64,000 nt of DNA, taken from Streptomyces sp. CB02261. GTDB taxonomy: Bacteria; Actinomycetota; Actinomycetes; Streptomycetales; Streptomycetaceae. The notes under the pieces are model-generated. The model made no database searches and was not told the DNA's origin. It saw only the letters and a program-made list of their open reading frames with translations. The position numbers and the translations under genes were made by a program. The stretch is from assembly GCF_001905665.1 (NCBI RefSeq), contig NZ_LIVX01000011.1:1-64000 (forward strand). The letters are read 5' to 3'. The stretch's first letter is position 1. Each line of letters begins with the position of its first letter. This document shows, one piece after another, positions 16,083 through 25,345 of the stretch.

Positions 16083-16433
16083 TCAGACGCCGAGGATGGC
16101 GCTCTGGTTGCCGCCGCCGCCGGCGCCACCGCTGGTGTCCATCGTGCGGAAAGACCGCAGACGGTCCTCCTCCTCGCGCGAGAACCCGTCGGCGCTCATG
16201 CGCATCATCTCTTCGAGCTTGGACAGCTCCTGGCGCATGCTGCGCAGACGCTGGTTCAGGTCGTTCTGGACCCGGTCGTACTCCTTGCTCGCAGCGCCCT
16301 GCCAGCCCGCCTGGACGCGGTCGACCACGCCGTTGAGGTTGGTGATGCGGGACTGGAGCTCGTCGGAGAAGTCCTGGATCCGGCCGGCGAGCTTGACTTG
16401 TTCGGCACTGGTTACGTTCAGGTCTTTCGACAT
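16083..16433 (-). CDS. WXG100 family ESX secretion substrate (Esx partner 2)
   Basis: 116 aa with WXG motif W44-Q-G46 between two amphipathic helices. It is longer than its partner because of a Gly-rich C-terminal tail (around residues 100-110). Where the Tyr of YxxxD/E would fall there is F84 (FSREE), so the export signal of the pair is probably supplied only by the other protein. It has a GGGG-containing ribosome site before the ATG and a likely promoter of its own at 16557-16585. Confidence 0.92.
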   Translation of the reverse strand: MSKDLNVTSAEQVKLAGRIQDFSDELQSRITNLNGVVDRVQAGWQGAASKEYDRVQNDLNQRLRSMRQELSKLEEMMRMSADGFSREEEDRLRSFRTMDTSGGAGGGGNQSAILGV

Positions 16434-16556
16434 CTTGCCCCTTCTTCCTTCGGTGGCGTCGACGGCTCGGCCGTCGGGCCCTCCGTTCGTGATGCGGACG
16501 GGAATCTTCTGATGCCGCCCCCGTGCTGGGCTCGCACTGCCGTGCGCCCCGCGGTC

Positions 16557-16585
16557 ACTTTAGCCATTGACGGCGGCAGTTCCAA
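16557..16585 (-). promoter_or_regulatory. Predicted promoter of the esx pair
   Basis: Minus strand: a -35 TTGGAA (16585-16580), a 17-bp spacer and a -10 TAAAGT (16562-16557), about 125 bp before the first esx start. It lies between mycP and esx, so the abundant WXG100 proteins could be expressed separately from eccB-mycP. Confidence 0.4.
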
Positions 16586-16623
16586 CTGCAAAGGAAGGTC
16601 CGGATACTTGACCGTTACGCGGG

Positions 16624-17886
16624 TCAACGGACCCCTCTTCGACGGCGGCTGTCGCGGATCACGATGGCGGTTCCGGCGACCACGGCCACCAGGACGACAC
16701 CGATCCCCAACGCGTAGGTGGCGAGCCGTTCGGAGCGCTCCTGAGGCGTCTCCGACAGCGCCAGACGGGCCGGCTCGGGGGCCGGCGGCTTCGGCGGCGC
16801 CGGGTCGGCCGTGGGCGAGGACGCCGGCGTCCCCGGGACGTCGGCGAGCGCCCGTACCGGGTCGATCACCCCCCACCCGACGTGGTTGTCGCGGCCGTTG
16901 ATCGAGCGGACGGCGGTCTGCTCGATCCGGGCGACGATCTGGGCCGCCGTCCACTTCGGGTGCTCGGCCCGGAGCAGGGCGGCGACACCGGCGACGTACG
17001 GGGCGGAGAAGCTCGTGCCGTTGTCGACGCACTGGCCGCCGCCGGGGACGGTGGAGACGATGTCGACGCCGGGGGCGGCGACGCCCACGAAGGTGCCGGA
17101 CTGGGAGAAGGCGGCGCGCTCGTTGTTGCGGTCGGACGAGGCGACGGCGAGGACTCCGGGGAAGGCGGCCGGGTACGTGGTCTTCAGCTTGCCGTCCATG
17201 CCGTCGTTCCCGGCGGAGGCGACCACGACGATGTTCTTCTTGATCGCCGCGGCCACGGATCTGGCCATGTCCGAGTCGGCGTCGAGGGCCTGGGTGGTGT
17301 CCTGCGAGATGTTGATCACGTGGGCGCCCTTGGCGACGGCGTGGTCGATCGCGAGCGCCATCGTGTCGGACTTGCCGCTGTTCTTCTCGTCGTTCTGCCG
17401 GATCGGGATGATCGTCGCCTCGGGGGCGAGACCGACGAAGCCGGTACCGGCACGGGGGCGGGCGGCGATGATGCCGGCCACCTTGGTGCCGTGGCCGACG
17501 TCGTCGACGGTGCCGTCGGTCTTGCCGCGCAGCTCGTCGCCGAGACCGGGGTTCTTCTTGTCGGGCTTGAGGAAGTCCTTGCCCGCCTTGGCGTCGACGG
17601 CGGTCCTCAGCTGCGGGTTGACGTCGTCGACGCCCGTGTCGATGACGGCGACCCGGATGCCCTTGCCCTTGGTGTCCTGCCACAGCTCGTCGAGGAGCAC
17701 CCGCTGGAGCGGCCAGGGGATGCCCTCGATCTGCTTCTTCATCGGGAAGGTGCACTCGCCGCTGCCGTCGAGGACAGGCCCGTCGTGGCGCGGCGCGGCC
17801 GCCGCCGGGGGCGCCACGAGGAGGGCGGTGAGGGTGCCCGCGGCGAGCAGGGCGGCCGTGCGGTACGTGGTCGTCACCGGTGCCAC
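16624..17886 (-). CDS. mycP: Mycosin, type VII secretion subtilisin-like protease
   Basis: Membrane-anchored S8 serine protease of ESX systems. 420 aa: signal peptide (about 1-31), a protease domain with D83 (VIDTG), H132 (GHGT), oxyanion N227 (SAGND) and S292 (GTSFS), a Pro-rich linker (about 355-375), a transmembrane helix (about 393-415) and an Arg-rich cytoplasmic end. C45 and C286 could form a disulfide. The GTG at 17886 starts three bases after the eccB stop. A GTG three codons later (17877) has the better-spaced AGGGGG site and may be the true start. The catalytic set is complete. Confidence 0.92.
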   Translation of the reverse strand: MAPVTTTYRTAALLAAGTLTALLVAPPAAAAPRHDGPVLDGSGECTFPMKKQIEGIPWPLQRVLLDELWQDTKGKGIRVAVIDTGVDDVNPQLRTAVDAKAGKDFLKPDKKNPGLGDELRGKTDGTVDDVGHGTKVAGIIAARPRAGTGFVGLAPEATIIPIRQNDEKNSGKSDTMALAIDHAVAKGAHVINISQDTTQALDADSDMARSVAAAIKKNIVVVASAGNDGMDGKLKTTYPAAFPGVLAVASSDRNNERAAFSQSGTFVGVAAPGVDIVSTVPGGGQCVDNGTSFSAPYVAGVAALLRAEHPKWTAAQIVARIEQTAVRSINGRDNHVGWGVIDPVRALADVPGTPASSPTADPAPPKPPAPEPARLALSETPQERSERLATYALGIGVVLVAVVAGTAIVIRDSRRRRGVR

Positions 17887-17889
17887 CCC

Positions 17890-19437
17890 CTAGGAACCCT
17901 GCGGCTGGCGCGCGCTGTTGGTGTCGAGTCGTGGACCCTTCGACAGGAACTCCGACCACTCGATCGGGACGAGGGCCGGCATGACCTTCTCGTAGCCGAG
18001 ACGCTTCTGGGCGTCGCTGGGTTCCGGACGTCCGTCGGTCTGCTGCTCCTTGTCCCCGGCGCCGATCTCGGAGCGGGCGGAGTCGCTGTCGCCGTTGGCC
18101 TGGACGGCGTAGCGGAGACCGGTGTCGGTGACGAGGAACAGCGAGCCGTCGGGCGTCTTCTGCTTGCCCTGGATCTGGGTGTAGAGCAGGCCGGTGCCCG
18201 GGGTGACGTACGTGCTGGTGCCGCCCGCCGTGATGTCGGCGGGGTACTTGGTGCCGGCCCAGGTGGCGAGGGTCGTCCCGCCCTTCTCGTCGACGCCGGT
18301 GAGGACGCTGCACACGGTGTCGCGGGCGGACGCGCCGGTGGAGTCGTTGACCTGGGTGGACTTCAGCTGCGGCCAGCGCGCCTCGCCGTGGAAGACGGTG
18401 GGGTCGGGGACGAACGAGGAGGCGTCGACGGTGGTCGGCTCACCGTCCATGTCGAGGACGCCGGTCTGCCGGGAGTTGATGAGGAGCCAGGCGGTGAACG
18501 AGGTGACCGGCTGGACCTTCCCGGCGAGCACGACGTAGTGCTGGGGTCCGGAGCCGGTCTGGGCGAGCAGGACCATGCCGATCCGGCTCTCGGTCTCGTT
18601 CAGGGTGCTGTCCGGGATGTCGGCGGGGGCGCCGATGGTTCCTTCGAGGTGCGGGAAGTCCACCGGGTCGCCGGTGTTCAGGGTGGCGAGCCAGTCGTCG
18701 GTGACGGGCTGCGGCTCCTTGCCGAGGCCGAAGAGGGCGGTGAGCAGTCCGGGACTGTCGGCCTTGACCGGGTACTTGGTGCCGGTGTGGTCGACGAGGA
18801 ACTGCGCGGAGCCCTTCTGTCCCTTGACGTAGAGGATCTGCCCGTTCTTCAGCCGGCCGGCGCCCTCGGTGCGGGGGATGTCCCGCTCGGCGAAGAGGAA
18901 GGTCGCCTTCTGGACGCTGGCGCCCTTGCCTCCGCCGGGCTGGACGCAGACGGCCCAGCGCTTGGCCTTGCCCGCGTCGTCCGCGGTGGGAAGCCGGTCG
19001 GGGGCGTACGGGATGCCGAGGATCGGGCCGCGCGGCGGCTTGCCCTCGTCGAGCTTCTTGTCGGCGACCTGGACGACCTGGAACTGGTCGGGGTTGAGGA
19101 GGAGCCGCGCGGAGGCGAGGTTGAGGACGGGGTGGAGCAGGGTCTTCTTGTCCTTGCCCTTGCCGGTCTCCAGGACCACGTACCGGGTCGTCGACTGCTT
19201 GCCGACGATCACCCGGGTACCGGGGGTGTCCCAGCCCTTGGGGGCCTGGGGGCTGAACATGCCCCAGGCGCCGAAGCCGGCGACGACGAGCGCGGCGACG
19301 ATCAGACCGGGGACGATCGCGCGCAGCGGCCTCGGCGCCCCCTCCTCCGTGCCGGAGGGCGAGGGTTGGAGGAATGCCGCCACCGTGCGCTTCTTCGCAA
19401 AGGTGTACGCGTTGAGCTCGTCCCGCCGCGATGCCAT
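17890..19437 (-). CDS. eccB: Type VII secretion protein EccB
   Basis: 515-aa ESX core component. A short cytoplasmic N-terminus with the typical MASRRDELNAYTFAKKR opening is followed by one transmembrane helix (about 39-61) and a large extracytoplasmic domain of repeated beta-rich modules. C175 and the Cys of RDTVCSVLTG may pair, as in mycobacterial EccB. First gene of the unit eccB-mycP, divergent from eccE with 190 bp between them. Confidence 0.92.
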   Translation of the reverse strand: MASRRDELNAYTFAKKRTVAAFLQPSPSGTEEGAPRPLRAIVPGLIVAALVVAGFGAWGMFSPQAPKGWDTPGTRVIVGKQSTTRYVVLETGKGKDKKTLLHPVLNLASARLLLNPDQFQVVQVADKKLDEGKPPRGPILGIPYAPDRLPTADDAGKAKRWAVCVQPGGGKGASVQKATFLFAERDIPRTEGAGRLKNGQILYVKGQKGSAQFLVDHTGTKYPVKADSPGLLTALFGLGKEPQPVTDDWLATLNTGDPVDFPHLEGTIGAPADIPDSTLNETESRIGMVLLAQTGSGPQHYVVLAGKVQPVTSFTAWLLINSRQTGVLDMDGEPTTVDASSFVPDPTVFHGEARWPQLKSTQVNDSTGASARDTVCSVLTGVDEKGGTTLATWAGTKYPADITAGGTSTYVTPGTGLLYTQIQGKQKTPDGSLFLVTDTGLRYAVQANGDSDSARSEIGAGDKEQQTDGRPEPSDAQKRLGYEKVMPALVPIEWSEFLSKGPRLDTNSARQPQGS

Positions 19438-19627
19438 GAGTCCCCATTCTCGTCAGGCGCGATCTTCGCGCGGGAGCCGGGGGAGCTGGCACCCGGGCCC
19501 CGGCCGTCGGACCGGCCACCTACTATGCCTGCTGTCCCGAGGGGTTCGTGGGGCGGGTAGGGTGATCCGGCCGCCAAAGCCCTGGCGGGCCAGGGTGATC
19601 GGGACGAATTGAGGGGGATTCTCCATC

Positions 19628-20932
19628 ATGGCTTCCGCGACGCGGACGCGGCCCGCCGCGGCCACCACCTCCGAACCCCCGTCCACGGGACCCGTCTCCT
19701 CGGTCTCGCCGAGGCTCCAGGCGCGCCCGGGACACTTCGGTTCGTTCCAATTGCAACAGCTCGTACTGATCGAGGTGGCGGCGGCTCTGCTCGTCGTGGC
19801 CTGGGTCGTGGAGCCGATGCTCCTCGTGCCGGCGGGCGTGGTCGCCGTCGTACTCCTGCTCCTCGCCGTCGTGCGCCGCCACCGGCGCTCCCTGCCCGAG
19901 TGGCTCGGCACCTTCCTCGCGCTGCGGGCCCGCACGCGCCGGGCGGCCTCGTTCACGGTGCCGGAGGGCACCGAGCCGGGGTTCGCGCCGGTCGTGGAGT
20001 GCGACCCGGCGCTGCGGACGTACGCGTACAGCGACCGTGACCGGCGCCCGGTCGGCATGGTCGGGGACGGCACCTTCCTGACGGCGGTCCTGCGGGTGGA
20101 GTCGGACGGCACCGCCCTGCGTCCGGACCGTGCGGCCCGACCGCTGCCCGTCGGGCTCGTCCGGGACGTGCTGAGCGTGGACGGCATCCGGCTGGAGTCG
20201 GCTCAGATCGTGCAGCACACCCAGCCGGCGCCCGCGCCGCACCTGCCCGCGCAGTCCATGGCCGCGCGCAACTACGGCCCGCTGCAGGCGCAGACGGGTT
20301 CGCCCGCGGTGCGGATCACCTGGATCGCGCTGAAGCTCGACCCCGAACTGTGCCCGGAGGCGGTCGCCGCGCGCGGCGGCGGCGTGCGGGGCGCGCAGAA
20401 GTGCGTGGTGCGGGCGGCGGACCAGCTGGCGAGCCGGCTCGCGGGCGCCGGGTTCTCGGCGAGCGTGCTGACGGAGCAGGAGCTCACGTCGGCGCTCGCC
20501 ACCTCCACCTGCGCGAGCCCGATGGCGATCGCGCAGGCGGGCCGGGGGCAGACGCAGGGGCGGCGGACCCAGGAGACCGCGCGGACCTGGCGGGTGGACG
20601 ACCGGCGGCACACGACGTACTGGGTCGGGCGCTGGCCCCAGTTGGGCGGCCAGGGCGGCCGCGCGGGGGCCTCGATGCCGCAGCTGGTGGCCCTGCTGAC
20701 CTCGCTGCCCGCGCTCGCGACGACGTTCAGCCTGACGCTGAGCGGCGGGGACCGGCAGGAGGTGACGGTGGCCGGACACGTACGGATCACCGGGCGCAGC
20801 GACGAGGAACTGGTGGCCGCGCGGCACGAACTGGAGCGCGCGGCACGCGGGGTGAGGACGGGTCTGGTGCGGCTGGACCGGGAACAGGTGCCGGGCATCC
20901 TCGCGACGCTGCCGCTGGGGGGTGCGCGCTGA
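19628..20932 (+). CDS. eccE: Type VII secretion protein EccE
   Basis: 434 aa. After a low-complexity N-terminus two transmembrane helices lie at about 44-62 and 66-80, followed by a soluble domain of the EccE family (WLGTFLALRART region onward, then the FSASVLTEQEL and RTWRVDDRRHTTYWVGRWPQ segments). EccE sits at the periphery of the ESX membrane complex. GAGGGGG lies about ten bases before the ATG. Its stop overlaps the start of the next gene by one base (TGATG), indicating coupling. Confidence 0.88.
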   Translation: MASATRTRPAAATTSEPPSTGPVSSVSPRLQARPGHFGSFQLQQLVLIEVAAALLVVAWVVEPMLLVPAGVVAVVLLLLAVVRRHRRSLPEWLGTFLALRARTRRAASFTVPEGTEPGFAPVVECDPALRTYAYSDRDRRPVGMVGDGTFLTAVLRVESDGTALRPDRAARPLPVGLVRDVLSVDGIRLESAQIVQHTQPAPAPHLPAQSMAARNYGPLQAQTGSPAVRITWIALKLDPELCPEAVAARGGGVRGAQKCVVRAADQLASRLAGAGFSASVLTEQELTSALATSTCASPMAIAQAGRGQTQGRRTQETARTWRVDDRRHTTYWVGRWPQLGGQGGRAGASMPQLVALLTSLPALATTFSLTLSGGDRQEVTVAGHVRITGRSDEELVAARHELERAARGVRTGLVRLDREQVPGILATLPLGGAR

Positions 20933-21741
20933 TGTCCTCCTCCGTCTCCTCCTTCGGTACGCCGGCCCGCTCCGGGCGGCCCGACGCACGCGGTACGGAG
21001 TCCCGGGGTACGGGCTCTCGCGGTACGGTCCGGGGCACGCGGCCCCGGTTCGGTTTCGGGCTCGTCGGACCGCGCCGGGACAAGCACTCCGTCGCCCTCG
21101 ACCAACTCGACGCGCTGGCCCTGCCGGTCGGCGACGACGGCATGGTGATCGGCGTCGACGCCGAGAACCGCCCCGCCGTGCTCGGCATCAACCGGCCCGT
21201 CCCGTACGACGTCACCCTCATCGGCGGGCTGTGGACCGCGCAGGTACTGGCCCTCCGGGCCGCCGCGACGGGCGCCCGGGTGGCGGTCGAGACCGGCCGC
21301 GCCCAGGCGTGGACGGCGCTCGCGCAGGCCGCGGGCGGCGGCCAGCCGTGCATCGCCCTGCACGACGTGGGGCGGGTGCCGCCGCAGGGCGCGTCCGCCG
21401 GCAGTCCGGTGGTCGTGGTGCGTGACTGCGGCATGCGCCCGCCGCGCGGCCGGGTCGTGTCGGCGCCCTGGCAGTCGGTGGTGACGCTGCTGCCGTATCT
21501 GAGCCCGGTCGCGCCCCGGCTCCTGGAGAAGTCCTCGCTGGTCGGCGTGCAGCGGGTCTCCCCCGACGAGGCCGCGCAGATCGGCCGCATCATGAGTCTG
21601 CCGCGCCATGAGTACGAGGCGCTGTCCACGCTCGCGGACGGGGTGACCCTCTGGTGCACGCAGAGCGACCGCCAGTTCGTCATGACCCAGGCGACCGATG
21701 CCGAGACCGGATTGTTGGGCGGCGCGCGCCGGATGGACTGA
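20932..21741 (+). CDS. ESX-locus protein of unknown function
   Basis: 269 aa, no recognised domain. A disordered Arg/Gly-rich start (about 1-40, repeats of RGT) leads into an alpha/beta-looking domain containing DVTLIGGLWTAQVLALRAAA (about 84-103), which resembles the beta-strand/loop/helix of a nucleotide-binding fold but without a P-loop GK[ST]. Translation is coupled to eccE and the EspI-like gene follows 228 bp later. Position suggests an accessory subunit or cytosolic partner of the ESX machine. The frame is open upstream inside eccE, but the ATG at 20932 is where the coupling and the sequence character place the start. Confidence 0.8.
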   Translation: MSSSVSSFGTPARSGRPDARGTESRGTGSRGTVRGTRPRFGFGLVGPRRDKHSVALDQLDALALPVGDDGMVIGVDAENRPAVLGINRPVPYDVTLIGGLWTAQVLALRAAATGARVAVETGRAQAWTALAQAAGGGQPCIALHDVGRVPPQGASAGSPVVVVRDCGMRPPRGRVVSAPWQSVVTLLPYLSPVAPRLLEKSSLVGVQRVSPDEAAQIGRIMSLPRHEYEALSTLADGVTLWCTQSDRQFVMTQATDAETGLLGGARRMD

Positions 21742-21760
21742 ACGGCGACCTAGCGCCATG

Positions 21761-21838
21761 GAGTTGTTCAAGTACGTCCATTTTTGCATCGTTTTGAACG
21801 GTCGGGGTTTTCCCTCTGCGGCGCACTCAGTTCACTTG
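21761..21838. promoter_or_regulatory. AT-rich patch with inverted repeat upstream of the EspI-like gene
   Basis: Unusually AT-rich for this genome. It contains GTTCAA (21766-21771) and TTGAAC (21794-21799) as inverted half-sites 22 bases apart, and T-runs between and after them. Likely regulatory; no protein can be assigned. Confidence 0.35.
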
Positions 21839-21969
21839 GGGGCCGGACCGGGTCACGGGGAGGGGCGCGGAGGGGCCGTCGGCCCTGCCCGGCGGTCGCC
21901 CGCGCCGATTAGGCTGGACGGGCCCCGCCCACAACGGCACAAGGGTGCTCGACCACACCAGGAGGCAAA

Positions 21970-24900
21970 GTGAACGGCGATCGCGACGAGATCCACGGGG
22001 GTTGGAATCCGCCCGCCGACGATCAGTCCGACGCGGATCCCGCCGAGATGACGGGTGAGTTCACCATCGACTACACCCCGCCCGCCTGGTACACGCAGAA
22101 CGCGTCGGGCGGTGCGGGGTCGGGCGGTGTCACTCCCCCGCCGCCGAGCGGCACTCCGCTCCCCGTGCCGGGGCTCCCGGCGGGCAGCGGCTTCGAGCCC
22201 GGCTGGAGCGCGGGGGCTCCGCCGGTGGGGACGGGCGAGGTCGCCGTTCCTCCGGTCACGCCTGCCGCTCCGGTCCTGCCCGCCGCTCCGATGACTCCGG
22301 TCGCACCGGTGGGCGTGGCTCCGGTGGGTACGGCGCCCGTCGCCGGCGCCTCGGCGTCCGGCGCCTCCGCGTCCGGGGGCTCGTGGCCTGGTGCCGCTTC
22401 GGCCGACGCCTCCCTGCCGGGATCTCCGGCGTCCGGCGGGTCGGTGCCGGACGGCTCCCTGCCGAGTGCTGCGGCGGCGGCGCCACTGCCGGGTGCCTCC
22501 GCACCGGAGGCGTCCTCCGGTGACCTCCAGAGCGGCGCGACCGTGCGCTTCTCCCCCGCCGCGCTCCAGCACGAGATGGCGGAGCGTGCGGCGGAGGCCT
22601 CCGCGACGCCGGACGCCACGGAGGGCGCGCCCGACCCGGGCCGGACGCCGGGCGAGGCCCAGGACTCCGGATCGGCTCCCGCCGCAACCGTCGACGGCAC
22701 CACCGCCAGGGGCACGACCGACGGCACCTCCGCCGAGTCCGAACCCGCCGCCCCGAGCACCGACCCCGCCGAGACCACCGGCCCTGCCGCGGCGGCCGCG
22801 TCGTCGGACGGGACCGGGCCGGGAGCGGACGGCACGGTCCCTGCCGCCCCCTCGGACACCCACGACGACACCGACGACGAGTCCGCCGTCGAGACGCCCG
22901 CCGATGCCGTGGCGACCCCGGAGGCCGGGGACACCGTCGGCGCCGACGCGGACCCGGCGCCGGTCACCGACGCGCTGCCCGCCGAGGCCACCGGCGGCCC
23001 CGCGGCCCCGGACGCCCAGCCAGCCGCGCCCGAAACCGCCGGCGTCCCGCCCGTGGCCCCCGCCCCCTACCCGCCCGCCGACGCGCCGCAGGGCTTCGGC
23101 CCCGGTGCCGCTCCAGGGCCCCTGCCCGCCGCGGGGCCGGGCGCCGGTGCCGCGCTGCCGCCGCTGCCGCCGTCCTTCCAGCCGGCCGCGCCCGGGCCCG
23201 CCCAGCAGTGGCCCGCGCAGCCGGCCCCGGGCGCCCAGCCGGTGCCGCAGGCCGCGCCGCTGCCGCCCGCCGCCGCCTGGCCCGCGCCCCCGGCGCCGGC
23301 CGCCCCCGGCGCCGTACCGCCGCAGGCCCAGCACCAGCCGCAGCCACAGCCGCCGGCCCAGCCGCAGTCCCAGCACCAGTCCCAGCCCCAGCACCCGCAG
23401 CCCGGTTCCTACGGCTACCCGCAGGCGCCCCAGCAGCCCACGCCCCCGGGCGGCTACGGCTTCCCGCACCCCGGGACGCCTCCGCAGCAGGGCGGTTACG
23501 GCTACCCGCCGGGGGCACCTCCCGGGCCGCAGGGCCCAGGGGGACAGCCGGCGCCCCCCGGTGGTGTGCCGCCGCAGGCCCAGGTGCCGGGCGGCGGATA
23601 CGGCTACCCGCACCCCGCCGCCGTACCCCCGCAGGCCCCCGCACCCCAGCCGCCGCACGACGCGCAGCCGCCCGTCGATCCGCGGACCGGGGCCGCCTGG
23701 CCCTCGCCCGTGACGCACGACCAGCGCGAGCGGTCCGTGCCGGGCGCGCCCCTCGGCTACAACGCGGCCGTGGAGCTCTCCTCCGACCGCCTGCTGCGCA
23801 ACAACAAGCAGAAGCCCAAGTCCAGCCGGAACCCCGGCGGTGCCGCCTCCCGGTTCAAGCTCGGCGGGAAGAAGGAGGAGGCGGAGCGGCAGCGCAAGCT
23901 GGAGCTGATCCGCACGCCGGTCCTCTCCTGCTACCGGATCGCGGTCATCTCGCTCAAGGGCGGTGTCGGCAAGACCACGACGACGACCGCGCTCGGCGCG
24001 ACCCTGGCGACCGAGCGGCAGGACAAGATCCTGGCGATCGACGCCAACCCGGACGCGGGCACCCTGGGCCGCCGGGTGCGGCGCGAGACCGGGGCGACCA
24101 TCCGGGACCTGGTGCAGGCGATCCCGTACCTCCACTCGTACATGGACATCCGCCGCTTCACCTCGCAGGCGCCGTCCGGTCTGGAGATCCTCGCCAACGA
24201 CGTCGACCCGGCCGTCTCGACGACCTTCAACGACGAGGACTACCGGCGGGCGATCGACGTCCTGGGCAAGCAGTACCCGATCATCCTCACGGACTCGGGC
24301 ACGGGTCTGCTGTACAGCGCCATGCGTGGGGTGCTCGACCTCGCCGATCAGCTGATCATCATCTCCACGCCCTCCGTGGACGGCGCCTCCAGCGCGTCGA
24401 CGACGCTGGACTGGCTCTCCGCGCACGGCTACGCGGACCTGGTGCAGCGCTCCATCACGGTCATCTCCGGGGTCCGCGAGACCGGCAAGATGATCAAGGT
24501 CGAGGACATCGTGCAGCACTTCCAGACCCGCTGCCGCGGCGTCGTGGTGGTGCCCTTCGACGAGCACCTGTCGGCCGGCGCCGAGGTGGACCTCGACATG
24601 ATGCGGCCGAAGACCCGGGAGGCGTACTTCCACCTCTCGGCGATGGTCGCCGAGGACTTCGTGCGGGCCCAGCAGGCGCAGGGGCTCTGGACCGGCGACG
24701 GCCAGGGCGCGATGCCTCCGCACATGGCCCCGCCGATGCCCGGACACCAGATGCCGGGACAGCCGATGCCCGGGCAGCAGGTGCCGGGGCAGTTCGCGCC
24801 CGGCCAGCCCGTGCCGGGTCAGCCGTACGGAGGCCCGCCCGCGCCCGGTCAGCCGTACCCGCCGCAGCAGCCCTACGGCCAGCCGCAGCCGGGCCAGCCC

Positions 24901-25251
24901 TACGGCGCGCAGCCCGCGCCAGGACAGCCGTACGCGGCGCAGCCCATGCCCGGTCAGCCGATGCCGGGGCAGCCCGCGCCCGGACAGCCGTACGGAGCAC
25001 AGCCCGCCCCGGGTCAGCCGTACGGAGCACAGCCCGCGCCCGGACAGCCGTTCGGCGCGCCTCCCGGGCAGCCCGGGATGCCCCAGGGCTGGCAGCAGCC
25101 GGCGCCCGGTCAGCCGCTGCCCCCGCAGGCCGATCCGCAGGATCACGGCACCGGTTCCGCGCCCGGGCAGGATCAGGGACAGCCCCAGGTCCCGCCCCCG
25201 CACTGGCACCGGCAGCAGCCTCCGCAGGCACCGCCAGCCCCTCAGCAGTAA
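21970..25251 (+). CDS. EspI-like ESX-associated MinD/ParA-type ATPase with Pro-rich arms
   Basis: 1093 aa with a strong AGGAGG site and GTG start. Residues 1-about 620 are disordered and rich in Pro, Ala and Gln. Residues about 650-910 form a ParA/MinD-like ATPase with deviant Walker A KGGVGKTT (663-670) and ILAIDANPDAGT. The tail (about 920-1090) is an imperfect repeat of PGQP(Y/M)xxQPA. Mycobacterial EspI has the same Pro-rich arm plus ATPase plan and modulates ESX-1, which is my reason for the name; the long repeat tail is extra. A membrane-targeting helix or cargo cannot be deduced. A -10-like TAGGCT at 21910-21915 may belong to its promoter. Confidence 0.85.
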   Translation: MNGDRDEIHGGWNPPADDQSDADPAEMTGEFTIDYTPPAWYTQNASGGAGSGGVTPPPPSGTPLPVPGLPAGSGFEPGWSAGAPPVGTGEVAVPPVTPAAPVLPAAPMTPVAPVGVAPVGTAPVAGASASGASASGGSWPGAASADASLPGSPASGGSVPDGSLPSAAAAAPLPGASAPEASSGDLQSGATVRFSPAALQHEMAERAAEASATPDATEGAPDPGRTPGEAQDSGSAPAATVDGTTARGTTDGTSAESEPAAPSTDPAETTGPAAAAASSDGTGPGADGTVPAAPSDTHDDTDDESAVETPADAVATPEAGDTVGADADPAPVTDALPAEATGGPAAPDAQPAAPETAGVPPVAPAPYPPADAPQGFGPGAAPGPLPAAGPGAGAALPPLPPSFQPAAPGPAQQWPAQPAPGAQPVPQAAPLPPAAAWPAPPAPAAPGAVPPQAQHQPQPQPPAQPQSQHQSQPQHPQPGSYGYPQAPQQPTPPGGYGFPHPGTPPQQGGYGYPPGAPPGPQGPGGQPAPPGGVPPQAQVPGGGYGYPHPAAVPPQAPAPQPPHDAQPPVDPRTGAAWPSPVTHDQRERSVPGAPLGYNAAVELSSDRLLRNNKQKPKSSRNPGGAASRFKLGGKKEEAERQRKLELIRTPVLSCYRIAVISLKGGVGKTTTTTALGATLATERQDKILAIDANPDAGTLGRRVRRETGATIRDLVQAIPYLHSYMDIRRFTSQAPSGLEILANDVDPAVSTTFNDEDYRRAIDVLGKQYPIILTDSGTGLLYSAMRGVLDLADQLIIISTPSVDGASSASTTLDWLSAHGYADLVQRSITVISGVRETGKMIKVEDIVQHFQTRCRGVVVVPFDEHLSAGAEVDLDMMRPKTREAYFHLSAMVAEDFVRAQQAQGLWTGDGQGAMPPHMAPPMPGHQMPGQPMPGQQVPGQFAPGQPVPGQPYGGPPAPGQPYPPQQPYGQPQPGQPYGAQPAPGQPYAAQPMPGQPMPGQPAPGQPYGAQPAPGQPYGAQPAPGQPFGAPPGQPGMPQGWQQPAPGQPLPPQADPQDHGTGSAPGQDQGQPQVPPPHWHRQQPPQAPPAPQQ
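24715..25130 (+). repeat. Tandem repeats encoding the Pro-Gly-Gln tail
   Basis: About twenty degenerate copies of an 18-30-bp unit encoding PGQP plus 2-6 residues (for example PGQPYGAQPA), in frame with the EspI-like gene. The number of units is likely to vary between strains. Confidence 0.8.
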
Positions 25252-25273
25252 GGCGTCACAGGAGTAGACCAAT

Positions 25274-25307
25274 GAGGCCCCGTACCGGTTCACCGGTACG
25301 GGGCCTC
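25274..25307 (+). terminator. Terminator of the EspI-like gene
   Basis: Perfect 15-bp stem (25274-25288 with 25293-25307) and a TTCA loop, 22 bases after the stop codon. It closes the ESX locus. Confidence 0.9.
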
Positions 25308-25345
25308 TCGGCATTCCCGCAGCCCACACGGGGTTTGACGGATCG

